Shown here in pieces: positions 28,092-37,367 of a DNA stretch of 64,000 bases. The translations under genes and the position numbers were made by a program. The stretch's first letter is position 1; every line of letters starts with the position of its first letter. The DNA comes from Legionella erythra (lineage in GTDB: Bacteria > Pseudomonadota > Gammaproteobacteria > Legionellales > Legionellaceae): assembly GCF_001467615.1 (NCBI RefSeq), contig NZ_LNYA01000033.1, positions 23,958-87,957 on the forward strand, written 5' to 3'. The notes beneath the pieces were generated by a model. The model made no database searches, was not told where the DNA came from, and saw only the letters and a list, made by a program, of their open reading frames with translations.

Positions 28092-28862
28092 TTAGTTTTT
28101 TAACTGCCTCCTTTTTATTTGAAAACCTACAATAAAAACTAAATGAAGAAATAATAATATGATTGGTAGTGCATAAATAATTTCAATTTCAGCACTATTT
28201 AAAAGCCCAATTTTTCTTGGAAAAAAGCTTAGTAAGCTGTAAATTAACATAATTGCTGATGCAAAAAATAAAGTGTATTTTGTATGGTTTTCATTGAGAA
28301 AAAGACCTAACAAAGCGTAAATCAATGAAAATACAAATCCATATATGCTGATAAACAAGATTAAAAATGGCCAAAAAGCTCTAAGATCACTATTATTTAA
28401 ATCCATCATTAAAGATAAAAATCCTGCCAATAAAAATGATGTGGATATCAGGAATAAATCAGTTTTAAAAGCCTCTTTTTTCGTCATTACAGAACTATTC
28501 AATAAGAAGATTTTATTGTTTTTATATGACCAATAAATGAATGCCATCACCAAAGGAAACGTCATAAATACCCCTTCTAAAGTCACACTAAACTTATAGG
28601 TCTGATATTCCATGGTTAAGGTTCCTGATAAGTAACAGACAATAATTAGCCATGTGTATCTGTTTATTTCCTTTAAGCCTTTTATAATTTTTTTAGAAAA
28701 AAGCAACATAATAAAGAGAGCAAGCATAATGATAACAGGTACATCAATGGGCGCCGTCATTAAGAGCCGATTAAATGACCAATTCATCATAAAAAATGTA
28801 CCGATTAAAGCGAAAATAAATGCAATAAAAACATGAACTGTATCGCGCATAATAAACCTCAT
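28092..28862 (-). CDS. multi-pass membrane protein of unknown function
   Basis: A 256-residue protein with about seven or eight hydrophobic helices and short charged loops (KRRQLKN at the end). No catalytic motif is seen. It lies in the ICE between the oriT region and TraI in the leftward direction; immunity or surface-modification roles are possible but nothing in the sequence shows them. A Met at residue 5 is an alternative start. Confidence 0.55.
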   Translation of the reverse strand: MRFIMRDTVHVFIAFIFALIGTFFMMNWSFNRLLMTAPIDVPVIIMLALFIMLLFSKKIIKGLKEINRYTWLIIVCYLSGTLTMEYQTYKFSVTLEGVFMTFPLVMAFIYWSYKNNKIFLLNSSVMTKKEAFKTDLFLISTSFLLAGFLSLMMDLNNSDLRAFWPFLILFISIYGFVFSLIYALLGLFLNENHTKYTLFFASAIMLIYSLLSFFPRKIGLLNSAEIEIIYALPIILLFLHLVFIVGFQIKRRQLKN

Positions 28863-28955
28863 TTGATGTCAATTTTGGATTAGTTGCATGATGAACTCTA
28901 TGGCAATAGCTATTATTAATAGACCAAGAACAACATCAATCAACTCCATCTAAGA

Positions 28956-31900
28956 CTAATAAATTTCCATTTCCTCTCGTTGTAACGTTCTTATTTTTTC
29001 AATGGATTGATTTTTGTTTTCAGGTATTTCTATTTTTAATTGTCGTGAAATGTTCTCAAGACACTTCTTGATTTGGTCTTCATTCACATCGATTTTATTA
29101 GTGGCTCCAAGTATTTTATCAATACTTACCGCTTTGTTTAATGTATCAACAACCCCTTGTACTCCACTGGATTTATTCACATCATTAAAGTCTTTTTCCC
29201 GTATTGGTATGGAAATTTCCACGGTCTTTCCATTCTGCTTTAATCGTTCAATAGTGAGAATTATTGCTTTGTCATCTTTAATAGGTTTACCATCATTATC
29301 AAGACAAAGAACCACTTTATTCGTAAGTAACGCCATATCAATGTTAGGGAAGTTTTCCTTGCCAAGGGTGGCTATAACCCGTTCATTATGCACTGCATCT
29401 CGAACACTTAATCCTGTTACAACCCCTTCTGCAAGGTAGGTGACACTTTCTTTTCCATGGCCTTCGCTTAGGATAACCCCAGATCCTGCTTTTGAACCAT
29501 AAGATTTCTTATCCTTCATGTTCATTATTGGTTTATTCGCTGTTTCTTTATCCAGGTATATTGCCTCTACAGCGACTACGTTATTGTCTTTGTCCCGCGC
29601 AATATTTAATAAAGCTGGCCTGTATTTTACTTCCTCCGTACTCTTGGTATATACCCGATGATGAAAACGAATATTCTCACCGGAAATATTGTGAATTCCT
29701 CTTATTTCTTTCAAATATTTTTCTGCAATCGTACCTATTATAGGTTTTGATTCACGCGCTAATTGCAGACCATAATCTTCGGTCTTACTCTTTTTATTAT
29801 CTATTTTTTCTTTAAATTCACTAGGTTTTTTACTCATCACTTTAATGCTTCCTTTTAAATCATCGCCTGTTACTTTTGCCGCATATTCAAGACTTTCTTT
29901 AAAATTAAGATTCAATGTTTTTTGAATTAAATGAAGCATATTTCCTTTATCAAGGGTTTCAAAGTTATACCATGTTCCTCGTTTTTCCCCACTTAAACAA
30001 AAGCTTAAACTACCGTTTGTTCCGTAACGATATTCATTTTTTGAAGAAAGTGCTCTATTCGGTTCCCCGAGCAACGATACGATGACCAATTCAGCATGAT
30101 GCGATAAATTTTGGGCGATTACCTTTGCGTCATACTGGACTGTTTTTTCCTTTATTATGGGATTGGTAGGTGCAGTCTTTGGTATAACTAGGGGGCTTGT
30201 GACTGTCTTTGTTTTGATGTCTTTATTAAGGCGATTTAAAGCTTCCAAGGCTGAGGTTTTTTCCGGGGTAACACGCAGTTGTTTTTGCAATTTCTTATAG
30301 TTATCCGTGTAAATCATGGCATGCATCGAGCCACGTGTTGCCATGATGTAGAACGAACGCAAATGATTTACCTTAGCATTTCTTGTTTCGGCAACTCCTA
30401 TGACAAAAGGAGATGAGGCACCCTGAATCGAATAACTGGTGGCCGTATAACTATAGTCCCAATGAGAATCCTTCATCTCCTTTTTGTGTAACACATGAGT
30501 TGCTCCACTGCTGTCTTTTACTGTAAAAGACTCATCCTGTACATCAGTCACTTGCGCCCGTTCATTAGCAAAACGTCCTAAAGATTTATCGGATTTTTTA
30601 AAATGAATTTTTTCACCGACAGAGATTTTTCCTGGCTTTGATTGAAATAATTCGATTTTCCAATCCTTATTTTCTTTTTCAGGTACAAATACTGATTTAT
30701 TTCCTTTGGTATCATTTAAAACGACTACCTTGGCCGATTCATCCACAGAAACCACTTTGAAATATTGATCCCCCTTTTTTAAAAAATACTCCCCATCTTT
30801 TTTTAAACAGTCACGATAAGTTTCACAATAATAAAGCTCTGCGGTGGTATAGTTCGTACTTAATAATCGAGGGAATGATTTATTATCAGAGCCTAGAGAG
30901 GATTCTTCCATCAGAGCATCCCGTATAAGAGTGTTTGCAATCTCTCTTTTTTTATTTTCATGAATAATAACAATGGTCTTATCACGACATGCAGGGGTAC
31001 GGGATAAATAGTCCCCTACTGCCATTTCAATGGGGCTATTGTGTTTTAATTGCTCTAAAGGAGTTTCATTAGCCTCTTGTTTTGAAGGTTCGTGTTGGTG
31101 CCTATCATCCTTTTTACCTGTTTCCATAACGGAGCATTTAATTTCATGATAAGGACTGTCTTCTCTATTTCGTTCAATGGAAACTAAGGGTAGGGCTGCT
31201 AATTGAGCTAAAGCCTTGTCTGTATCCCCGCCAATCAAGGTTTCAATGGCTTTTTTATAACCTACTACTTGCTGCCTTACCAGCTCGTCCATAATGGCCA
31301 CCCTAATGCTGCCCTCCTGCATCAATATCTTGCTTGGTTTTCCGCTCTCAATACTCTGATGTTGACTGATATCGCCCAGTAAAGCGCAACGAGCACCTGA
31401 ATCTTTAATTTTTTGGACTAAGCTTGCGCAGTCTCGATTGGATACCATCGATGATTCATCGAGAAGTAGCAGTGAATTATTGGTTAATGTAGGCTCTTGT
31501 TCTTGCTCAATAAGAAAACTTTTTAGGGTTTGTGCCTGAATACCTAATGCTTTCATTTCCTTCACCGCCTGATGCGTTGGTGCTACTGCAACGATATCAA
31601 AGCCACCGGGTACCATTGATTTTGCATGTTCAATGGTATCAATGGCCGTTCGATTCATGGTTGTTTTACCCGTTCCTGCATAGCCCTGAATCATAATGAA
31701 TTGATCCGCTGTAGTGGTGATTAACTCACAGGCTTCTTTTTGTCCTTTTGTAAGATTTGCCTGTTCTAATTGGCTGCGCGCCTCATCACTACTCATCAAC
31801 GGTTTAAGCGTGTTAATTCCTGCCTTAACTGTATTAATAATCGATTCTTCAAAAACCACCGCTTCTTTGGTAGTCAATAAATTCTGCCTTCCAGAAATTA

Positions 31901-34787
31901 AATCACCGCTTTTTATTACCTTATCTAACACACTATCCAATTCGTTAAAGCCTGACTTCCCAATAGCCTTGTGAAGTGCCACCTTAAGTACTTCTGCCCT
32001 TTCAAATGCTGCCTCTCGCTCCGAAAGATGGGCAATAGCAAATTGCAGTGCTTTTTCTGCATCACTTTTCATTGGTTTTTCGCCGGACAAAAGGTCTAAG
32101 GCTTTCTCAAGTGTTGTCAGCAGCTCATTTGTTGTGGCGTTATCAATGATGTGCGCGCCATGATTTGTTTTGGCAGCCTCTAAAGTTAAGGATATTGCCG
32201 AAGCTTGAGAGGTGGTTTTCAGCGCGTATCGATTGGCCTTATCCACATCATCAGTAATAATCTGTAACTCTTCTTTACTTGATTCAGACAACAAGGACAG
32301 CGTGTTTTGACGAAGAGCATAGGCAGGCAGAGTAACGATGGTTCGTTCAACGGGCTTAAAATCATTGGCATGCAGGGTCTTGGCATAAGCATGATTCAAC
32401 GGGAGATGCTTTTCGGTGCTCGTGAGTAGGTGAATGGTGTTTTTTCCATTTTTTATCTTAATTCCATGGCGAGTGAACGCAGATACTTCATACTGCGTAC
32501 CCATTTTTACTCCCTCAAAAGAAAGGCTTCCTGTGGCTACTAATTTATCACCTATCCCAACAGATAATGGTGTTTGTTCGTAAACCTGAATGGATTGTGT
32601 GATGTTTTTAGCAGGCAGTTGGGATATTAGTCCATGGTGATTACGCACCACCAGCTGATTGTCCTTCTCATTGACACTAATCACGGTGAATTTTTTAGAT
32701 TCATTGCGCGTATTCTGAATTAATACCCAATCGTTCTGATAATTTTTAGCCAATTTTTTCTCACTGTCGGTCAGAAAGAGTCGAGTCAAGGTATTAATGG
32801 TTTTTTCACCCGATGAAATCTCACCTTGCTCTTTTAGCTGTTTGCGAACCGCATCATTGACTTCTTTTGCTTCCAGCTTCGATGCGGTCAATACCTGGGT
32901 ATTACGTCTCTGGTTCAACGGTATGGAGCTATACAGTTGCGCCGTTTTTAAAATACGCGAATCTTTTTCTAGTACCTCAATGAGATTGATGTTGGTAGTA
33001 CGTAGCGGCTTATCCGCTACATTAAATGTTTTTATCTGGGCTTTATCCAGAAGGCCTGGGATGTCTGATTTAAAGCCGGACAAGGATTGTGATTTTTCCA
33101 GAAGAATTACTTTGGCTGCACGTCTATCGGCGATGGATAATAAGGTATTCATCTCGTCAGGGGAAAGGCGCTGCGACTCATCCACAATGATTAATTCTCG
33201 CTCTTTTTTACTTTTAAAAAAAGGCAGTTTATGGTCTGACTCATGACGGTAATTAAAGCCCGCAACCGTTTCGCACAAATCCTGCTTCCCAATAGACAAA
33301 ATCCATTGCCACAAGGAGGGTGCTGATTTGGTCATGTCCTGATTAATACTTAGTGCAGAAAGGGCTGAGGGGCTAAGTACGCGAATTTTTTTTGACGTTT
33401 GGGCATAATCGATTAAAGTGCTTAGGAGCTCTCGTGATATAGCACTTTCTTGTTTGATTCGAACAACCCCCTCTTTATGAAATAAGGCCTGGGTCACACC
33501 CTTTTGAATGGACTCATTATCAGTTAATTCCTTTACTTTATTCGTATCGCGTACTATGGCATTTTTTTGTGGTGTAAAGTTTGAGATTTTTTTAATAAGC
33601 GTTTGCTCTTTATTAATTAATTTATGCGTCGTAAAACATGTATCTTCCGTATCAAGAGCAATGAGCTGTTGTGTGCCAAGTGCGGTATCAATCTGTTGAA
33701 TTAGTGAATCAAAACCCTGTTCACCTAATGAGAAATGGAGGCTTGTCTGTAATAGTTCTTGATAAGTAAACTTAAGTTTTTTTTCTTCTAAGTGAGCAAT
33801 GGCATCAAACACACCCATGCCAAACTCTTGACTCTTAGACTGATTATCCTTTATCGCGTGTGCGGCATGAGTTTGTTCTTTCAAAGTAGCTAAATAAGTC
33901 GATGGATTAACGCCCAGAGCCTCGCTTTCTTTGTTCCAACGTTCACGCAATACCTCGGGGTCGATTACTTCTTTTGCCTTGCGGGAATCCAGAGTTGCCC
34001 TGTCATACGCTTTTAAGGAATCAGAGTGCATGCCCTTTATTTGTTCCTCAACCTGCGCGCGGCGTTTGGACAATTGCGTCAGGAGTTCCTTATCAAAATG
34101 TTTGATTTCAAATAAACCATGAGCATCACCAGTCTGCTCTATTTCCAACCCCATGTTTTTTAAACCAAGAGCAATTTCAGATCGGTACACAAGGCCTAAA
34201 AATATTTGGTTGTTCATAATCCATTCCATAGTGCCGTGATTGCGACTGATATCAGAGGCTAAAGCCCGCCACTTGCCATCGAGACGCTCAGTAAAATTCA
34301 TCAACAGCGCATGCACATGAAGCTGGGGATCTTGCTCTCGCGAGGTATCATGAAGAATGGTTGCAAAGCACAGATTACCAGTCTTTTCATACTCCATGCC
34401 CTCTTTCCCTGACTTGCGTGCTTCGGCAGCTTCCCTCTCAATGAGTTTCAATACGGTTTTCACCGCATTTAAGTGCAAATCAACAAATTCTTTATGCCCA
34501 CAGACCAGGGCAAGATACGACACAGATTTAGGTGCGGAGAAGGTCAAATCATAACCGCCACGATGCTTGATTTCACCGCTAAGAGATTTCAGGCCAATGA
34601 CATCACCGCTTGGTAATGTACCGCCGACAACGGCTTCGAGATCGAGTACGTTAATCTCTCCAGAAAGGTTTTGACGTACCGCACTTAACCCAACCCATTC
34701 GGTGGTTAATTGATTCGAAAAGTAATAATTTTCTTTATCAAAATAATACTTGGGATTATTAATAGGTTTTACTTGCATACTTAACAT
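28956..34787 (-). CDS. traI: TraI conjugative relaxase-helicase with C-terminal Toprim domain
   Basis: A 1943-residue protein that nicks oriT, stays bound to the strand and unwinds it. The N-terminal relaxase has paired tyrosines in YYFDKENYYF (14-23), as in F TraI, and the metal-binding histidines of QDPQLHVHALLMN (about 157-165). A degenerate helicase-like region follows, then an active RecD-like helicase (Walker A GYAGTGKT near 1035, DESS). The last 350 residues contain a primase-type Toprim domain (AEGVVTGLS near 1785, LCLDNDG near 1828). F TraI has no Toprim. RBS AGAGGA. Confidence 0.9.
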   Translation of the reverse strand: MLSMQVKPINNPKYYFDKENYYFSNQLTTEWVGLSAVRQNLSGEINVLDLEAVVGGTLPSGDVIGLKSLSGEIKHRGGYDLTFSAPKSVSYLALVCGHKEFVDLHLNAVKTVLKLIEREAAEARKSGKEGMEYEKTGNLCFATILHDTSREQDPQLHVHALLMNFTERLDGKWRALASDISRNHGTMEWIMNNQIFLGLVYRSEIALGLKNMGLEIEQTGDAHGLFEIKHFDKELLTQLSKRRAQVEEQIKGMHSDSLKAYDRATLDSRKAKEVIDPEVLRERWNKESEALGVNPSTYLATLKEQTHAAHAIKDNQSKSQEFGMGVFDAIAHLEEKKLKFTYQELLQTSLHFSLGEQGFDSLIQQIDTALGTQQLIALDTEDTCFTTHKLINKEQTLIKKISNFTPQKNAIVRDTNKVKELTDNESIQKGVTQALFHKEGVVRIKQESAISRELLSTLIDYAQTSKKIRVLSPSALSALSINQDMTKSAPSLWQWILSIGKQDLCETVAGFNYRHESDHKLPFFKSKKERELIIVDESQRLSPDEMNTLLSIADRRAAKVILLEKSQSLSGFKSDIPGLLDKAQIKTFNVADKPLRTTNINLIEVLEKDSRILKTAQLYSSIPLNQRRNTQVLTASKLEAKEVNDAVRKQLKEQGEISSGEKTINTLTRLFLTDSEKKLAKNYQNDWVLIQNTRNESKKFTVISVNEKDNQLVVRNHHGLISQLPAKNITQSIQVYEQTPLSVGIGDKLVATGSLSFEGVKMGTQYEVSAFTRHGIKIKNGKNTIHLLTSTEKHLPLNHAYAKTLHANDFKPVERTIVTLPAYALRQNTLSLLSESSKEELQIITDDVDKANRYALKTTSQASAISLTLEAAKTNHGAHIIDNATTNELLTTLEKALDLLSGEKPMKSDAEKALQFAIAHLSEREAAFERAEVLKVALHKAIGKSGFNELDSVLDKVIKSGDLISGRQNLLTTKEAVVFEESIINTVKAGINTLKPLMSSDEARSQLEQANLTKGQKEACELITTTADQFIMIQGYAGTGKTTMNRTAIDTIEHAKSMVPGGFDIVAVAPTHQAVKEMKALGIQAQTLKSFLIEQEQEPTLTNNSLLLLDESSMVSNRDCASLVQKIKDSGARCALLGDISQHQSIESGKPSKILMQEGSIRVAIMDELVRQQVVGYKKAIETLIGGDTDKALAQLAALPLVSIERNREDSPYHEIKCSVMETGKKDDRHQHEPSKQEANETPLEQLKHNSPIEMAVGDYLSRTPACRDKTIVIIHENKKREIANTLIRDALMEESSLGSDNKSFPRLLSTNYTTAELYYCETYRDCLKKDGEYFLKKGDQYFKVVSVDESAKVVVLNDTKGNKSVFVPEKENKDWKIELFQSKPGKISVGEKIHFKKSDKSLGRFANERAQVTDVQDESFTVKDSSGATHVLHKKEMKDSHWDYSYTATSYSIQGASSPFVIGVAETRNAKVNHLRSFYIMATRGSMHAMIYTDNYKKLQKQLRVTPEKTSALEALNRLNKDIKTKTVTSPLVIPKTAPTNPIIKEKTVQYDAKVIAQNLSHHAELVIVSLLGEPNRALSSKNEYRYGTNGSLSFCLSGEKRGTWYNFETLDKGNMLHLIQKTLNLNFKESLEYAAKVTGDDLKGSIKVMSKKPSEFKEKIDNKKSKTEDYGLQLARESKPIIGTIAEKYLKEIRGIHNISGENIRFHHRVYTKSTEEVKYRPALLNIARDKDNNVVAVEAIYLDKETANKPIMNMKDKKSYGSKAGSGVILSEGHGKESVTYLAEGVVTGLSVRDAVHNERVIATLGKENFPNIDMALLTNKVVLCLDNDGKPIKDDKAIILTIERLKQNGKTVEISIPIREKDFNDVNKSSGVQGVVDTLNKAVSIDKILGATNKIDVNEDQIKKCLENISRQLKIEIPENKNQSIEKIRTLQREEMEIY

Positions 34788-34801
34788 GATTTATTCCTCT
34801 G

Positions 34802-36655
34802 TCAAAAAATGGATTCCATATCGCACTCACGTTCGACACGCTTTTTATTAATTGGTGCTTGAACCTCAAAACGGTTGTCTGCTGTATCATTAACAACAGC
34901 ATTATTTTTAAGAGTTGCATTACACGCAGAAAGAGGCGGTAGAGTACGAGGTAAAAAACCGGAGGCCTTTGCACTTCGCTTTTGATAGAGAAGTTCCAAT
35001 TTAGTAATAGGATATTGACCTGGCAAACGCAGGTAACAGGTAAGCGGATCAAGCCCCATAATTTCAGGATAAGTCACTAAAGGTCGAGTAATACGATTTT
35101 TCCCTAGCGAAATACCGTCACGAATGGAGTTGGCTCCATAGGAATAATTTTCTCGGGTGTCATCAATCTCCTCATCCCCAAGCTCCTTACTCACGAGCTG
35201 CGCCATTTCATGGCTTGGGCTTGCGAAAAAGGCACGGGTATTGAGTAAGTCAAAAATTTCAGCAGCACCACTACGCCCATAGACCTTTTCTAACTGGCTA
35301 AAACTTTGCATTCCCAGCAAGAAACAGCCGCCAAATTTCCTGACTTCGGCAATGGTTTCACCCAAAAGAGGTAATTTATGCAAGCTGGGCAGCTCATCAC
35401 AAATAAACCAAATCCGTCTGTTCGCATCTTCTGGCAAGCTCAAAAGTGTCAGGGATGCCATGGCAATCCACATCGAAATCAATGGTTTTAAAGATTTATG
35501 CTGTTCCCCATTGCTTGATATAAAAAGCCAGCCCTCCAAATCTTTATTTAACAGATAATCACGAATGGAAAAGGAAGGCTTACCAGATTCATCAAGCCCA
35601 CTTAACGACTGCATTGATTTAAGGTAGGTTGTGATGACGGAGCGAATGGAGATGGCTGTTTTTTCTATTTTATTACTGACCAAAGTCGCTGCAGCCGTGC
35701 CGTTGAGATAAGGTTCCAACTCACTAAACTCGCCCGTTACCAGTAACCCTAACAGCTTGGATAGGGAACGTTCCTTATCCTCACGCATTTGACTTGCAAG
35801 ACAGGCAAACACGGTGCGTGCTGCATTAACCCAAAATGGATCGTTTTCTCCATGCATGGGGATGAGGCTTTCTGCCATGTTTTCCAGTAATTCATCTTTT
35901 GGGGCTTCCAGCCATAAATCCCAATTAGCACAGCGTGCATCAAAAGGATTAAGTAAAACATCATGATCTTCCTGAAAATAAGCCTGAGTAAACGTGCATC
36001 CCTTGTCATAGACAATGACTCGGTCGCCTCGTGCACGTAAACAATCCATCAATTTCATAATGAACTGACTTTTACCCATCCCAACCGTGCCATGAACCAA
36101 TAAATGCTGCACTTCTGCACCTTGCAACAGGGGAAATCCATCAAGATGTAAATCAGATGCTTTTCTTTGCTTTATTATCTGTTTTTTAAGTGTTTCTGAT
36201 GGGACTAAACTCGCCCCGCGTATAAATTGGTTTTGTGTTTGTACCTTTCCTCGATAAATGAAATATCGGCTCACCAAAAGTGCCACAATCAACGATAGGG
36301 GAAAACTCCATAGAGTTGACTGTAACAGGAGTGTCAGTAAACGATCGGAGGTAGCAGAAAAATAGTGATTGTGGAGAAGCTGTTCGACAGTCTGTGATGC
36401 ATACCCCCCTTTAACAGGGATAGAAAATACATGTGGCACCCCTGCCAGGTGATAAAAATGAGCCGCGTGATAGGACACAGTCTGTCTTATCATTCCATGT
36501 GGAGCAAAGATACAGGTTAATACAATGCTTAACCCTGCCCAAATGAATAAGTAAACATGAAAGAGCGCTTTGTTAATCTGAAACCACATCCGCAGATTAT
36601 GGAATGAGATCTGACCGCCCCGGGTATAATGTTTGTAATTGGATTCATGGCTCAT
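34802..36655 (-). CDS. traD: TraD type IV coupling protein
   Basis: A 617-residue VirD4/TraD-family ATPase of the inner membrane that delivers the relaxase-DNA complex to the transfer channel. Two N-terminal membrane segments (about 30-50 and 105-128) are followed by Walker A HGTVGMGKSQ (near 190) and Walker B WFICDELPSL (near 418). The C-terminus is shorter than in F TraD. RBS GGAGG. It ends 14 bp before traI. Confidence 0.9.
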   Translation of the reverse strand: MSHESNYKHYTRGGQISFHNLRMWFQINKALFHVYLFIWAGLSIVLTCIFAPHGMIRQTVSYHAAHFYHLAGVPHVFSIPVKGGYASQTVEQLLHNHYFSATSDRLLTLLLQSTLWSFPLSLIVALLVSRYFIYRGKVQTQNQFIRGASLVPSETLKKQIIKQRKASDLHLDGFPLLQGAEVQHLLVHGTVGMGKSQFIMKLMDCLRARGDRVIVYDKGCTFTQAYFQEDHDVLLNPFDARCANWDLWLEAPKDELLENMAESLIPMHGENDPFWVNAARTVFACLASQMREDKERSLSKLLGLLVTGEFSELEPYLNGTAAATLVSNKIEKTAISIRSVITTYLKSMQSLSGLDESGKPSFSIRDYLLNKDLEGWLFISSNGEQHKSLKPLISMWIAMASLTLLSLPEDANRRIWFICDELPSLHKLPLLGETIAEVRKFGGCFLLGMQSFSQLEKVYGRSGAAEIFDLLNTRAFFASPSHEMAQLVSKELGDEEIDDTRENYSYGANSIRDGISLGKNRITRPLVTYPEIMGLDPLTCYLRLPGQYPITKLELLYQKRSAKASGFLPRTLPPLSACNATLKNNAVVNDTADNRFEVQAPINKKRVERECDMESIF

Positions 36656-36743
36656 TTTATCTTCCTCCAGCTTGTTTTGGGCAAAGCAGCGGCTTCCACT
36701 ACTTGTATTTGTGGTTACAATTTATTCTTTTTGATGTGTTTTT

Positions 36744-37367
36744 TTATTTTAAGGGTATTGCCGCACTGGCATTTTTGTCCTTATCAAAATAATTCTTTAT
36801 GAGAGTAAACAGCACGCTGATGCCTATTCTATTGAGCTCCATTTCAACAAGGATGTTCGTTAAAATCCCGCTGATGAAAAACGCGCCAAAGGATATGAAG
36901 AAGGCAGCACTGGGAAACAAGAACAGTGAAGGAATCAAAACAATCCCCGCAAATATTCGATAGGCTATAGTTCCAGCCCGCCTTATTTGTTTTACAATCA
37001 ATGAGCCTGTTCTTAGTTTGTGTTTCAATTGATAGTCAATCAAAATGTATTGATTTAATGAGCTGTAAATGAATAGAAAAACAAAAAGGCATAGTCCTAG
37101 AGCCATTAATGGCAGCCAGAAAAACATGTAGATGAGCTCGTGCGTTGAAATCTCCACCATCAACACCTTCCAATAAAAAGGGAGTGGAAGTAAAAATCCT
37201 AGAAGTATTGTTCCATATAGTTTAAAAAAAACATGCAAAAACAAACTTCTGTTCGCCTGGTAATACTCCTTGGCCGGCATAATATCCACGTCCAATGTTT
37301 TTAATGTTTCTATATCCAAGGCGATGGCCTCTTTTAATTCTTGTGAATTCATTTCTTCATTATTCAT
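36744..37367 (-). CDS. membrane protein at the TraS position
   Basis: I start it at ATG 37367, which has AAGGAG upstream and overlaps the end of traG. The 207-residue product has an acidic N-terminal segment (NNEEMNSQELKEAI) and four or so membrane helices. In the F plasmid the gene between traG and traD at this place is traS, which blocks entry of the same plasmid by recognising TraG in the partner cell. Position and topology suggest the same role; no sequence signature confirms it. Confidence 0.5.
   Translation of the reverse strand: MNNEEMNSQELKEAIALDIETLKTLDVDIMPAKEYYQANRSLFLHVFFKLYGTILLGFLLPLPFYWKVLMVEISTHELIYMFFWLPLMALGLCLFVFLFIYSSLNQYILIDYQLKHKLRTGSLIVKQIRRAGTIAYRIFAGIVLIPSLFLFPSAAFFISFGAFFISGILTNILVEMELNRIGISVLFTLIKNYFDKDKNASAAIPLK

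Noticed and set aside
34759..35052. Leftward 97-codon frame inside traD
   Set aside because: It is an alternative frame of the traD 3' end; traD is a clear family member across the stretch.
36604..36792. Rightward frame at the traD start and TraS-position gene end
   Set aside because: Antisense to the traD start and ribosome-binding region; no independent support.
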